A DNA stretch of 64,000 nt from contig CAJTFB010000002.1 in NCBI GenBank assembly GCA_910575665.1, positions 91,465 through 155,464 of the forward strand, read 5' to 3'. The notes beneath the pieces are model-generated. The model ran no database searches. It was given only the letters and a program-made list of their open reading frames with translations, and was not told the origin of the DNA. Both the position numbers and the translations under genes were made by a program. Source of the DNA: Eubacteriaceae bacterium. GTDB taxonomy: Bacteria > Bacillota > Clostridia > Lachnospirales > Lachnospiraceae. Shown piece by piece: positions 1 through 8,632 of the stretch; position 1 is the first letter of the stretch, and the number at the start of each line of letters is the position of its first letter.

Positions 1-629
1 TGATATTCAGTTTCTTTATCGCAATGCTGTTGAATCAGAATTTCAAAGGAAGAGGTGCCGTTCGAGCGATCTTCTTCCTGCCGGTAATTCTTTCATCTGG
101 TGTTATTGTAGGTGTTGAGTACAACAACGCACTGTTAAGTGATATGAAAGAGGTTATATCAGAAACCTCCAAGGATACAAGCGTCACTGGTGTATTGGAA
201 AGTATATTGGTGACCTCAGACAGTAGTCCTATGTCGAAGATGTTTGAATACGTATTTACGATCATCAATCAGGTTTATAACATAGCGATTGCTTCTGGTA
301 TTCAGATCATCATGTTCCTCTCTGCTTTGCAGACAATCTCGCCAAGTATGTTTGAGGCGGCAAAGATTGAGGGATGTACCGCTTGGGAGAGTTTCTGGAA
401 GATTACCTTCCCAATGGTAAGCTCAATGATACTCGTAAATGTAGTGTATACCGTAATCGACTTCTTCTTAAAGACAGATAACACGGTTATGACGAAGATT
501 TCCGAAGAGGTAACAAAGTTGAATTATGGAGTTAGTTCGGCGATGGCTTGGGTATATTTCCTTTGTGTAATTATCATACTTGGTATCATTTCGCTGATTA
601 TTTCTAAGAGGGTGTACTATTATGAATAA
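1..629 (+). CDS. Sugar ABC transporter permease, first subunit (5' end outside window)
   Basis: Inner-membrane permease of a carbohydrate ABC importer (MalF/LplB/UgpA-like). The reading frame is open from base 3 with no start codon, so the N-terminus lies upstream; about 208 residues are visible. At least four hydrophobic segments are present. The EAA loop that contacts the ATPase is clear (MFEAAKIEGCTAWESF, followed by ITFP). A polar stretch between the first visible membrane helices (roughly window residues 45-80) is long for the family. The stop overlaps the next permease start by 8 bases, indicating translational coupling. Substrate is inferred from the downstream xylan genes. No ATPase gene is visible; Firmicute sugar importers of this class usually share an MsmX-type ATPase encoded elsewhere. 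Confidence 0.88.
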   Translation, partial: IFSFFIAMLLNQNFKGRGAVRAIFFLPVILSSGVIVGVEYNNALLSDMKEVISETSKDTSVTGVLESILVTSDSSPMSKMFEYVFTIINQVYNIAIASGIQIIMFLSALQTISPSMFEAAKIEGCTAWESFWKITFPMVSSMILVNVVYTVIDFFLKTDNTVMTKISEEVTKLNYGVSSAMAWVYFLCVIIILGIISLIISKRVYYYE

Positions 630-1620
630 TAAAAAGAATAAATTTAAAACCTTTATCGAACGAAACAAAAAATCCAACGGGTACCTACTGAGAAAAGTAT
701 CTTTTAATGTCTTTTATAAGATTATACGTGCGGTATTATTGTTTGGATTATGTTTTATGATTCTGCAGCCGTTGTTGAATAAGGTCTCCTTGAGTTTCAT
801 GGAGGAACAGGACTTATACGATTCAACGATTGTTGCTATACCGAGACACTTTACTCTGGATAACTATAAAATTGCCGGATATCTTATGAAATACTGGCAG
901 TCTCTTCTGAATACAGGCTTGATTTCATTATTGGTCAGTGTTCTTCAGATCATTTCCTGTGTATTAGTAGGATATGGATTTGCCAGATATAAGTTTCCAT
1001 TAAAAGGTTTGTGGTTCGGTGCAGTGATCCTTGTGATCCTTGTTCCACCGTCTACAATTCAGTCATCCCTGTATTTGAATTTTGCATATTTTGATATTTT
1101 TGGTATTTTCAGCCTGATAACCGGGAAGCCCTTGAACCTCTTAGGGACAATGACGCCCTATGCACTGATGTGTCTGGGATGTATGGGACTTAAGAGTGGT
1201 CTGTATATTTATATGATTCGTCAGTTCTTCCGCGGCATACCAAAAGAGTTAGAGGAAGCAGCTTATGTGGATGGATGTGGCAAGGTAGCAACTTTTGTAA
1301 GGATCATGCTTCCAGATGCAAAGCCGATTATTACATCCTGTTTCCTGTTTGCTTTTGTATGGCAGTGGACAGATTCATTCTATTCCAATCTGTTCCTAAA
1401 ATCAGATTTTGCAATCCTATCTTCAAAGCTTGCTAATATAGCAGGTGCATTGGATAGTTATTTGGATGTGCGCGGTATCGCAAAGAAAGCGACAACCGCA
1501 TATTCCCAGGGAATGATCGCTACGGGAACTTTGATGGTGATCATACCACTTATCTTTATCTATCTGTTTGCTCAGAAAGGTTTTGTAGAAAGCTTGAGCC
1601 AGTCTGGTATCAAGATGTGA
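622..1620 (+). CDS. Sugar ABC transporter permease, second subunit
   Basis: 332-residue MalG/LplC/UgpE-like permease, partner of the preceding subunit. After an N-terminal basic region there are about six membrane segments, and the EAA motif appears as EEAAYVDGCGKVATF followed by IMLPDAKP near residues 210-235. Typical C-terminal ending for the family (phenylalanine-rich helix, then SQSGIKM). It starts inside the 3' end of the first permease gene. It is followed after about 100 bases by the binding-protein gene, with a strong hairpin in between. The family role is secure; the transported sugar (xylo- or glucurono-xylo-oligosaccharide) is inferred from neighbours. Confidence 0.92.
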   Translation: MNNKKNKFKTFIERNKKSNGYLLRKVSFNVFYKIIRAVLLFGLCFMILQPLLNKVSLSFMEEQDLYDSTIVAIPRHFTLDNYKIAGYLMKYWQSLLNTGLISLLVSVLQIISCVLVGYGFARYKFPLKGLWFGAVILVILVPPSTIQSSLYLNFAYFDIFGIFSLITGKPLNLLGTMTPYALMCLGCMGLKSGLYIYMIRQFFRGIPKELEEAAYVDGCGKVATFVRIMLPDAKPIITSCFLFAFVWQWTDSFYSNLFLKSDFAILSSKLANIAGALDSYLDVRGIAKKATTAYSQGMIATGTLMVIIPLIFIYLFAQKGFVESLSQSGIKM

Positions 1621-1661
1621 CATGAGCGAAGCCGAAGGCGGAGCGAATGCAAAAGTAGTTT

Positions 1662-1696
1662 GTTACCACGCTGTCTTGTCCAGGACAGCGTGTAAC
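1662..1696 (+). promoter_or_regulatory. Intercistronic stem-loop before the binding-protein gene
   Basis: Inverted repeat with arms CACGCTGTC (1668-1676) and GACAGCGTG (1684-1692), extended outward by GTTA/TAAC with one bulged base; the loop is about 7 bases. No T-run follows, so it is unlikely to be a full terminator. It sits between permease and lipoprotein genes, where such hairpins often act as partial terminators or 5' stabilisers that let the binding protein be made in excess. That role is inference. Confidence 0.6.
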
Positions 1697-1723
1697 GATA
1701 AAAATTATAAGGAGGTAAAAAAA

Positions 1724-3157
1724 ATGAAAGCAAATATGAAAAAATTGCTTGCAATGGGTCTTACTGTTGTACTTACTGTTGGATGTCTCAGTGGATGCAG
1801 CGAAAAAAAAGAAGAGTCTTCGAAACAGGATGCTGGATCTAAAAATCAGGAAAACAAAGAGGCTCCACAGTCACAAAAAAAGACTTTTGACGACCTTGGT
1901 GGAATGACAATTTCCATTGGTGACTGGTATACATCTGAAGAGGTTGGTGAGTCTGAGTATGCAAGAGCAACAGAGGACTACAGACAGGAGATCATGGAGA
2001 AATACAATTTCAAGATTAAGCGTGAGACGAAGTTTTCTTACCAGGATCAGCAGGAGACATACGTAAATGGTGTTATGTCTAAGAGCCCGGTATGCCAGCT
2101 GCACTATCTGTATCAGGAGAAGGTTGCAGCTCCGCTTATGAAAGGACTTATGTATGATCTTTCCACTCTTCCAGAATTTGATTTCAAAGAGGAAAAATGG
2201 AATCAGACCGTAGTTGAGCTTATGAGCATCGGAAATGGTATCTGGGGAATGAATCCGGAGGCAGAGCCACGTGGAGGCGTATTCTTCAACAAGCGTATGC
2301 TGAAAGAGGCAGGTATTGATGAGGATGAGCCATACGATCTTCAGAAAGATGGAAAATGGACATGGACAAAGTTTAAGGAGTATTGTAAGAAGCTTACAGT
2401 TGATGCAGATGGAGATGGAAAAACAGATCAGTATGCATTGGCAAGTTTCTCTAAATATTATCTGCCAATGTGTGCAGCAAATAACAACGCAACATTTGTT
2501 GATGTTAACGAAGAAGGAAAATATGAAAATAAGAGTGGAACGAAAGAATTCCTTGAGGCTATGAACTGGGGTATGAGTCTTTATAATGAAGGATATATCA
2601 TGCCAAAACCAGAAGGAGCAGCTTGGGATTGGTACAAAGCGGCATTCCGTGATGGTGAAGTTGCAATGCAGGTATCTGAGGTTTATGAGATCAGCGCATT
2701 TGCCACGATGGAAGACAACTGGGGATTTGTTATGTTCCCATACAATGAAAAGAATAAGGATGCAACCAATAGTTCAACACCAAACGATAACATTATTGTA
2801 ATGCCTAGCTGCTATGAGCCAGAAGAGGCAGAGAAGATCGCATTTGCTTATGATCTTTATACAGAACCTACACCGGAATTTGATCTTGACGAGGCTTGGA
2901 AAGAGTCTTATTATGAGCAGTTCAGAGATGAGCGTGCGGTAGATGAGACATTGATGATGATGAGAGAACCAGAGCGCAAACAGACCTCTTATCTGCCAAT
3001 GCTCGGTGAGCTTGATTATGGTGATTTCTGCTATAGTGTATACGCAGGTGCTACAACACCAGCGAAGCAGATCGAAAAGGTTTCTTCTCAATGGAACAAA
3101 ATAATTGAAGATATGAATAAGAAGTATGAGAATTTTGCAGCTTCTCATTCTAAATAA
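1724..3157 (+). CDS. Extracellular solute-binding lipoprotein of the sugar ABC transporter
   Basis: 477-residue family 1 solute-binding protein, expected to be anchored outside the membrane and to deliver oligosaccharides to the two upstream permeases. The N-terminus has a lysine-rich head, a hydrophobic core and a lipobox ending LSGC, followed by a charged Ser/Lys/Glu linker (about residues 25-50) typical of lipoproteins. The start at 1724 was chosen over an upstream in-frame ATG at 1622 because a perfect AAGGAGG lies 7-13 bases before it and the lipoprotein signal begins there. An aspartate-rich DADGDGKTD segment near residue 235 resembles a calcium loop of this family. Ligand specificity cannot be read from sequence; the operon suggests xylan-derived oligosaccharides. 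Confidence 0.9.
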   Translation: MKANMKKLLAMGLTVVLTVGCLSGCSEKKEESSKQDAGSKNQENKEAPQSQKKTFDDLGGMTISIGDWYTSEEVGESEYARATEDYRQEIMEKYNFKIKRETKFSYQDQQETYVNGVMSKSPVCQLHYLYQEKVAAPLMKGLMYDLSTLPEFDFKEEKWNQTVVELMSIGNGIWGMNPEAEPRGGVFFNKRMLKEAGIDEDEPYDLQKDGKWTWTKFKEYCKKLTVDADGDGKTDQYALASFSKYYLPMCAANNNATFVDVNEEGKYENKSGTKEFLEAMNWGMSLYNEGYIMPKPEGAAWDWYKAAFRDGEVAMQVSEVYEISAFATMEDNWGFVMFPYNEKNKDATNSSTPNDNIIVMPSCYEPEEAEKIAFAYDLYTEPTPEFDLDEAWKESYYEQFRDERAVDETLMMMREPERKQTSYLPMLGELDYGDFCYSVYAGATTPAKQIEKVSSQWNKIIEDMNKKYENFAASHSK

Positions 3158-3191
3158 TCTTCCTATTAACAGAATTAGGTAAGTAAATAGT

Positions 3192-3238
3192 GGGGCTGAC
3201 CAAAGCAAACCATCGTTTGTTTTGTCCAGCCCTGTTTT
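3192..3238 (+). terminator. Rho-independent terminator after the binding-protein gene
   Basis: Long imperfect hairpin: arm GGGGCTG..CAAA.CAAAC pairs with GTTTG.TTTGTCCAGCCC, then a TGTTTT tail. It separates the transporter genes from the glycosidase genes, which therefore probably have their own promoter or depend on readthrough. I could not identify a convincing promoter between 3239 and 3304. Confidence 0.75.
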
Positions 3239-3304
3239 AAAATATTCGGGATATATGAGCAAAGGGAACAACATCATAATTATGGATCAAGATTGGAGAA
3301 AAAT

Positions 3305-5470
3305 ATGAGTGATAAAATATATCTGGATGAATCACTATCTTTTGAAGAGAGAGCGGAGGCGCTGGTGTCAGAAATGACACTGGAGGAAAAAGTCTACCAG
3401 ACTCTTCACGGAGCACCTGCCATAGAACGTTTGGATGTAAAGGCATATAATTATTGGAATGAAGCACTTCACGGTGTGGCGAGAGCGGGTACAGCGACTG
3501 TTTTTCCCCAGGCGATCGGACTTGCTGCTACATTTGATGAAGATTTTTTAGAAGATATCGCAGAAGCTGTCTCAGATGAAGGGCGTGCCAAATTTAATGC
3601 ACAACAGAAATATGGCGATTATGATATCTATAAAGGTCTTACATTTTGGTCCCCGAATGTAAATATATTCCGTGATCCGAGATGGGGGCGGGGGCATGAG
3701 ACCTTTGGTGAGGATCCCTATCTGACATCAAGGCTGGGGGTTCGGTTTATCGAAGGAATGCAGGGGAAAGACGAAAAATATATGAAGGTTGCTGCCTGTG
3801 CAAAGCATTTTGCTGTTCACTCCGGTCCAGAGGATGAAAGACATAGTTTCAATGCGGTGGTCAGTGAGCAGGATCTGAGGGAGACCTATCTTCCTGCATT
3901 TAAGGCATGTGTAAAGGAAGCTGGTGTGGAAGTGGTCATGGGTGCCTATAACCGTACCAACGGCGAGGCCTGCTGTGGAAGTAAAAGGTTGTTGGAAGAC
4001 ATACTGCGGGGAGAGTGGCAGTTTAATGGGCATGTTACGTCGGACTGCTGGGCGATCAAGGACTTTCATGAATATCATATGGTAACTTCTACCCCTGTAG
4101 AAAGCGTTGCCCTTGCCATGAATAAAGGTTGTGATCTAAACTGCGGTAATATTTATGGAAATCTTTTAAAGGCGGTGAAGGACGGACTGGTAGAGGAAGA
4201 AACCATTACTCGCGCCGTAAAAAGACTTTTTACCACGAGAATGAAACTGGGGCTCTTTGATCCACAGGAAAAGGTTCCTTATCATGCCATTGATTATTGT
4301 GTGGTTGACTGTGTTGAACATAAAAAACTCAATGAGAAGGCGGCAAGGAAGAGTGCGGTTCTGTTAAAGAACTCAGAGGACCTCCTTCCATTAGATAAGA
4401 AAGCCTATAAGACCATCGGCGTAGTGGGACCGAATGCCAATAACCGGAAAGCTTTAGTTGGTAATTATGAGGGAACGGCTTCAGAGTATATTACCATTCT
4501 GGAGGGGATTCAGCGCTATGTGGGAGAAGAGGCAAGAGTGCTCTATTCTGCTGGGTGTCATCTCTGCAGGGACCGCATGCAAGGATTGGCCCAGGCAAAT
4601 GACCGTATGTCGGAGGTTCGGGCTGTGGCAGATGCCTCCGATGTGATCATTGCCTGTCTGGGATTGGATGCAAGCCTTGAAGGGGAAGAGGGAGATCAAG
4701 GAAACGAATTTGCCAGTGGAGATAAGCCCAATTTGAATCTTCCGGGACTGCAGCAGGAAGTATTGGAGGAATTGGTGAAATCCGGAAAACCAGTAGTTCT
4801 TGTTCTACTTTCAGGAAGTGCACTTGCTGTGCCATATGCGGACAAACATGTACCAGCGATCTTGCAGGGTTGGTACCCAGGAGCGAGAGGCGGAAAGGCG
4901 ATCGCCGATATTCTTTTTGGAGAATATTCTCCAGAAGGAAAACTACCAGTGACCTTCTACCGCACATCAGAGGAACTTCCGGATTTTAAAGATTATTCTA
5001 TGAAGAACCGAACCTACCGTTACATGAAAAATGAGGCGCTCTATCCATTTGGTTATGGTCTGAGCTATACTAAATTTGAAATGAGCGGAACAAAGATTTC
5101 AGGGGATAGGATAGCCATTGATAAGAGTGTTACAATTCGAACAACAATAACCAACATCGGAGAAATGGAAGGTGCTGAAACTGTTCAGGTGTATATTCAC
5201 GCCTGTGTGGAAGAGGCTCCGAATTATCAGCTCAAAGCTTTGAAGAAGGTGACGTTGAAGCCCGGTGAGAGCAGAGAGGTTACCTTAAATCTTAGCGATA
5301 CGGATTTTGCCCTCTATAATGAAGAGGGTGTAAAGGTTCTGGAACATTGCGATTACGAAGTATATGTGGGAACCAGTTTGCCGGATGCGAGAAGCAAAAC
5401 CTTGACAGGAACGTCTCCTAAAAAATATATAATTAAAAATGAAGGAGACGTGGTTGTGATCGCGGAGTAA
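3305..5470 (+). CDS. Glycoside hydrolase family 3 beta-xylosidase-type enzyme
   Basis: 721-residue GH3 enzyme: N-terminal barrel (about 20-310), GH3 C-terminal alpha/beta sandwich (about 350-580) and a fibronectin III-like end domain (about 620-700). The catalytic nucleophile is most likely Asp247 in HVTSDCW, in the place of the family SDW motif. The FSPNVNI-like segment (here WSPNVNIFRDPRWGRG) and KHFAVHSGPE are typical of beta-xylosidases/arabinosidases. No signal peptide, so it should act in the cytoplasm on imported xylo-oligosaccharides. ATG at 3305 is preferred over TTG at 3293 because GGAG lies at proper distance before it. The GH67 gene follows directly, giving an operon for glucuronoxylan fragments. 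Exact sugar preference is not certain. Confidence 0.9.
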   Translation: MSDKIYLDESLSFEERAEALVSEMTLEEKVYQTLHGAPAIERLDVKAYNYWNEALHGVARAGTATVFPQAIGLAATFDEDFLEDIAEAVSDEGRAKFNAQQKYGDYDIYKGLTFWSPNVNIFRDPRWGRGHETFGEDPYLTSRLGVRFIEGMQGKDEKYMKVAACAKHFAVHSGPEDERHSFNAVVSEQDLRETYLPAFKACVKEAGVEVVMGAYNRTNGEACCGSKRLLEDILRGEWQFNGHVTSDCWAIKDFHEYHMVTSTPVESVALAMNKGCDLNCGNIYGNLLKAVKDGLVEEETITRAVKRLFTTRMKLGLFDPQEKVPYHAIDYCVVDCVEHKKLNEKAARKSAVLLKNSEDLLPLDKKAYKTIGVVGPNANNRKALVGNYEGTASEYITILEGIQRYVGEEARVLYSAGCHLCRDRMQGLAQANDRMSEVRAVADASDVIIACLGLDASLEGEEGDQGNEFASGDKPNLNLPGLQQEVLEELVKSGKPVVLVLLSGSALAVPYADKHVPAILQGWYPGARGGKAIADILFGEYSPEGKLPVTFYRTSEELPDFKDYSMKNRTYRYMKNEALYPFGYGLSYTKFEMSGTKISGDRIAIDKSVTIRTTITNIGEMEGAETVQVYIHACVEEAPNYQLKALKKVTLKPGESREVTLNLSDTDFALYNEEGVKVLEHCDYEVYVGTSLPDARSKTLTGTSPKKYIIKNEGDVVVIAE

Positions 5471-5482
5471 ATGGAGGAGAGA

Positions 5483-7501
5483 ATGAACACTGCAAATTAT
5501 ACGAAATGCTGGCTAGACTATCAAGAATTGCCAGATGAGCAGAAAAAGGCGTGTTTCTATTATCCTGTATTGATGACGGGGGGAAAGGTCGCCAACACAG
5601 CAGGAGAAGAATACTGTACATCCATGGCGCAGTTGTTGGGAGAGCCAGTAGAGCTTCTGGGTGAGGCTATTGAGGAGCCGGGAGTCTATATGGAAGTGGA
5701 TCCAGAGCTAAAAGTTTCTGGCGCTGAAGAGGCATTGGCATTCCAGACCTTTATGATTTCCGAAGAAGAGGGAAGTATGATCATCACTGGTAAATCAGAG
5801 GAAGCTTTGTTACAGGGTGTATTTGCCTTTGTACGAATGGTTTATCTTGAAGAGCTGGATGAGAAGCTGCCCTATCGCTTTACACCGACAATGCCCCTTC
5901 GGATCATGAATCACTGGGATGATATGGATGGCAGTATCGAGAGAGGGTATTCTGGGCAGTCTTTCTTCTATGAAGATTACGAGATGTTCTACAACGATAG
6001 AATAGAAATGTATGCCCGGCTGATGGCATCCATTGGTACGAATGTGATTGTGATCAATAATGTGAATGTACATGAAAAAGAGACCTACCTTATTACAGAT
6101 GTGTATTTGGATATGGTGAAAAAATATGCAGATCTGTTTGGCCGGTATGGCATCAAACTTTTACTGAGTGTAAATTTTGCAGCTCCGATGGAATTGGGAG
6201 GAATTCTGGTATCAGATCCGCTGGATTTGGCTGTCATAAGGTGGTGGGAGCAAGCCGTGAAGCATATTTACGAGGTGATACCTGAATTTGGCGGATTTTT
6301 GGTAAAAGCAGATTCCGAGGGAAGACCAGGCCCCTTTACTTATGGAAGAACCCATGCGGACGGTGCCAATATGCTGGCCAGGGCATTGGCACCCTACGGC
6401 GGTATCGTTGTGTGGCGATGTTTTGTGTATAATTGCGGTCAGGACTGGAGGGACCAGAAGACCGATCGGGCTAGGGCTGCCTATGATCATTTTATGGATT
6501 TAGACGGAAGTTTTGATGATAATGTGATTCTTCAGATTAAAAATGGTCCGATGGATTTTCAGGTCAGGGAGCCGGTGTCACCGCTGTTTGGTGGGCTCAA
6601 AAAGACCAACATGATCCTTGAGGTACAGATCGCCCAGGAGTATACCGGACAACAGATTGATCTCTGCTATCTGATTCCGATGTGGAAGGAGATTCTCTCT
6701 TTTGATACTTATGGAGTGGGAGAGGAAACGACTGTGGAAAGGGTAGTCTCTGGGGAGTGTTATGGACAGAGCCTGTGTGGCATTGCCGGTGTGATCAATA
6801 CTGGAGATGATGAAAATTGGACGGGAAATGATCTTGCAGCGGCAAATCTGTATGGATTTGGACGCCTGGCGATGGATGCATCCCTGAGTGCGGAGCAGAT
6901 CGCCAGAGAGTGGACCAGATTGTCCCTTGGCAGTTCCAGAGATGTTGTGGAGGTCGTCGTACCCATGTTGTGCGGCTCCTGGAGGACATACGAAAAATAT
7001 AATGCGCCTCTTGGAATTGGCTGGATGGTCACCCCTCATTATCACTACGGACCGGATATCGACGGGTATGAATACGACCGCTGGGGGACCTATCACCGGG
7101 CGGATCTACATGGTATTGGTGTGGACCGTACAGAAAAGGGGACTGGATATGTGTCCCAGTACAATGAACCCTGGTGTTCCATATACAGGGATTTGGAAAA
7201 ATGCCCAGAAGAGTTGTTGCTTTTTTTTCATCACATTCCATATACCTACAAGTTAAAGACCGGAAAAACGTTAATCCAACACATATATGACACTCATTTT
7301 GAAGGAGTTCAGGAAGTGGAGACGATGCAGAAAAACTGGGATATGCTCAGAGGTAAAATTTCAGACCGCGTTTTTTCCTGTGTGGCAGAGCGTTTTGTGA
7401 GACAGATGGAGAATGCAAGGGAATGGCGTGATCGTGTAAATACATATTTTTATCGTAAATGTGGGATTGAGGATGAAAAAGGAAGAAAAATTTACCCCTG
7501 A
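5483..7501 (+). CDS. aguA: GH67 alpha-glucuronidase
   Basis: Intracellular enzyme that removes (4-O-methyl-)glucuronic acid from the non-reducing end of xylo-oligosaccharides. About 672 residues, near the usual 670-700. The catalytic trio can be read: Glu279 in KADSEGRPGP, Asp358 in NGPMDFQVREP and Glu386 in QIAQEYTGQ. Their spacing (79 and 28 residues) equals that of the characterised Geobacillus enzyme. No signal peptide. Start: ATG at 5483 follows GGAGGAG closely; an in-frame ATG at 5471, directly after the GH3 stop, is an alternative. It works in sequence with GH3 (xylose release) and with UxuB/UxuA for the freed uronic acid. Confidence 0.95.
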   Translation: MNTANYTKCWLDYQELPDEQKKACFYYPVLMTGGKVANTAGEEYCTSMAQLLGEPVELLGEAIEEPGVYMEVDPELKVSGAEEALAFQTFMISEEEGSMIITGKSEEALLQGVFAFVRMVYLEELDEKLPYRFTPTMPLRIMNHWDDMDGSIERGYSGQSFFYEDYEMFYNDRIEMYARLMASIGTNVIVINNVNVHEKETYLITDVYLDMVKKYADLFGRYGIKLLLSVNFAAPMELGGILVSDPLDLAVIRWWEQAVKHIYEVIPEFGGFLVKADSEGRPGPFTYGRTHADGANMLARALAPYGGIVVWRCFVYNCGQDWRDQKTDRARAAYDHFMDLDGSFDDNVILQIKNGPMDFQVREPVSPLFGGLKKTNMILEVQIAQEYTGQQIDLCYLIPMWKEILSFDTYGVGEETTVERVVSGECYGQSLCGIAGVINTGDDENWTGNDLAAANLYGFGRLAMDASLSAEQIAREWTRLSLGSSRDVVEVVVPMLCGSWRTYEKYNAPLGIGWMVTPHYHYGPDIDGYEYDRWGTYHRADLHGIGVDRTEKGTGYVSQYNEPWCSIYRDLEKCPEELLLFFHHIPYTYKLKTGKTLIQHIYDTHFEGVQEVETMQKNWDMLRGKISDRVFSCVAERFVRQMENAREWRDRVNTYFYRKCGIEDEKGRKIYP

Positions 7502-7536
7502 TGTATTTTATTTTGTAAGGAAAGGAAGAATAGTAA

Positions 7537-8610
7537 ATGGAAATGACATTAAGATGGTATGGCGAGGGAAATGACAGTGTGACACTGGAACAGATTCGTC
7601 AGATACCAGGAGTAACCGGAGTTATCACAGCACTTCATGACATCCCGGCTGGAGAGCCATGGACCTATGAGGATGTTATGAAAAGAAAGCAGGAAGTCGA
7701 GGCAAAAGGGCTTCATCTGACAGGTATTGAGAGTATCAATGTCCATGAGGACATCAAGATTGGTCTACCCTCCCGTGACCAGCTGATCGAGAATTACAAG
7801 AAGTCTTTGGAGGCAGTGGGAAAAGCGGGGATTCATCTGGTATGTTACAACTTTATGCCGGTTTTTGACTGGACAAGAACAGATCTTGCGATGCCTCTGG
7901 AAGATGGCTCCACCGCACTGGCTTATGATTCCTCTATCATCGATGGAATCGATGCCAGTGAGATGTTTGACCGCATCGAAAAAGCCAGCGGAGGTTTCGT
8001 TATGCCCGGCTGGGAACCAAACCGTAAGGCAGAGATCATGGAGCTTTTTGAAAAATATAAAGATGTGACGGCGGACAAGCTCCGGGAGAATTTTAAGTAT
8101 TTTCTCGATGGCATTATGCCAGTTTGTGAAAAATACCAGATCAAGATGGCGGTTCATCCGGATGATCCTGCATGGGATGTGTTCGGACTTCCAAGAATTG
8201 TAACCTGCGAGGAGGATCTGTTAAAGATCGCTTCCCTAAATGACAGCATTTATAATGGATTTACATTCTGTACTGGCTCCCTGGGAAGTAATTTGAATAA
8301 CGATCTACCGAAGATTATCCGCAATCCTAAGATTGTCGAGAGAATACATTTTGCCCATATCCGTAATATCAAGTATGAAAATGACGACCTGTTCCATGAG
8401 GTGTCCCATCTTTCTTCCGATGGCAATTTTGATATGTATGAGATCATAAAGGCATTGATAGAGATGGGTTTTGACGGTGTGATTCGTCCAGACCATGGCA
8501 GAATGATCTGGGATGAGCAGGCGAGACCGGGATACGGGCTCTACGACCGCGCATTGGGCGTGGCTTATCTGAACGGTCTTTGGGAAGCCATTAAGAAAAA
8601 TAGTAAATGA
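7537..8610 (+). CDS. uxuA: D-mannonate dehydratase
   Basis: 357 residues; dehydrates D-mannonate to 2-keto-3-deoxygluconate in glucuronate breakdown. Family marks: N-terminal LRWYG, the segment CYNFMPVFDWTRTDL, and metal or catalytic residues in VHPDDPAWDVFGLPRI, FCTGSLGSN, HFAHIRNIK and RPDHGRMIWDE. Barrel fold related to xylose isomerases. AAGGAAAGGAAG precedes the ATG. Placed after GH67 and before the reductase that supplies its substrate, so it completes the branch from glucuronoxylan to KDG except for uronate isomerase (UxaC) and KDG kinase/aldolase, which are not in the window. Confidence 0.96.
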   Translation: MEMTLRWYGEGNDSVTLEQIRQIPGVTGVITALHDIPAGEPWTYEDVMKRKQEVEAKGLHLTGIESINVHEDIKIGLPSRDQLIENYKKSLEAVGKAGIHLVCYNFMPVFDWTRTDLAMPLEDGSTALAYDSSIIDGIDASEMFDRIEKASGGFVMPGWEPNRKAEIMELFEKYKDVTADKLRENFKYFLDGIMPVCEKYQIKMAVHPDDPAWDVFGLPRIVTCEEDLLKIASLNDSIYNGFTFCTGSLGSNLNNDLPKIIRNPKIVERIHFAHIRNIKYENDDLFHEVSHLSSDGNFDMYEIIKALIEMGFDGVIRPDHGRMIWDEQARPGYGLYDRALGVAYLNGLWEAIKKNSK

Positions 8611-8632
8611 ATTTGGAAAGGACAGTAAGATC

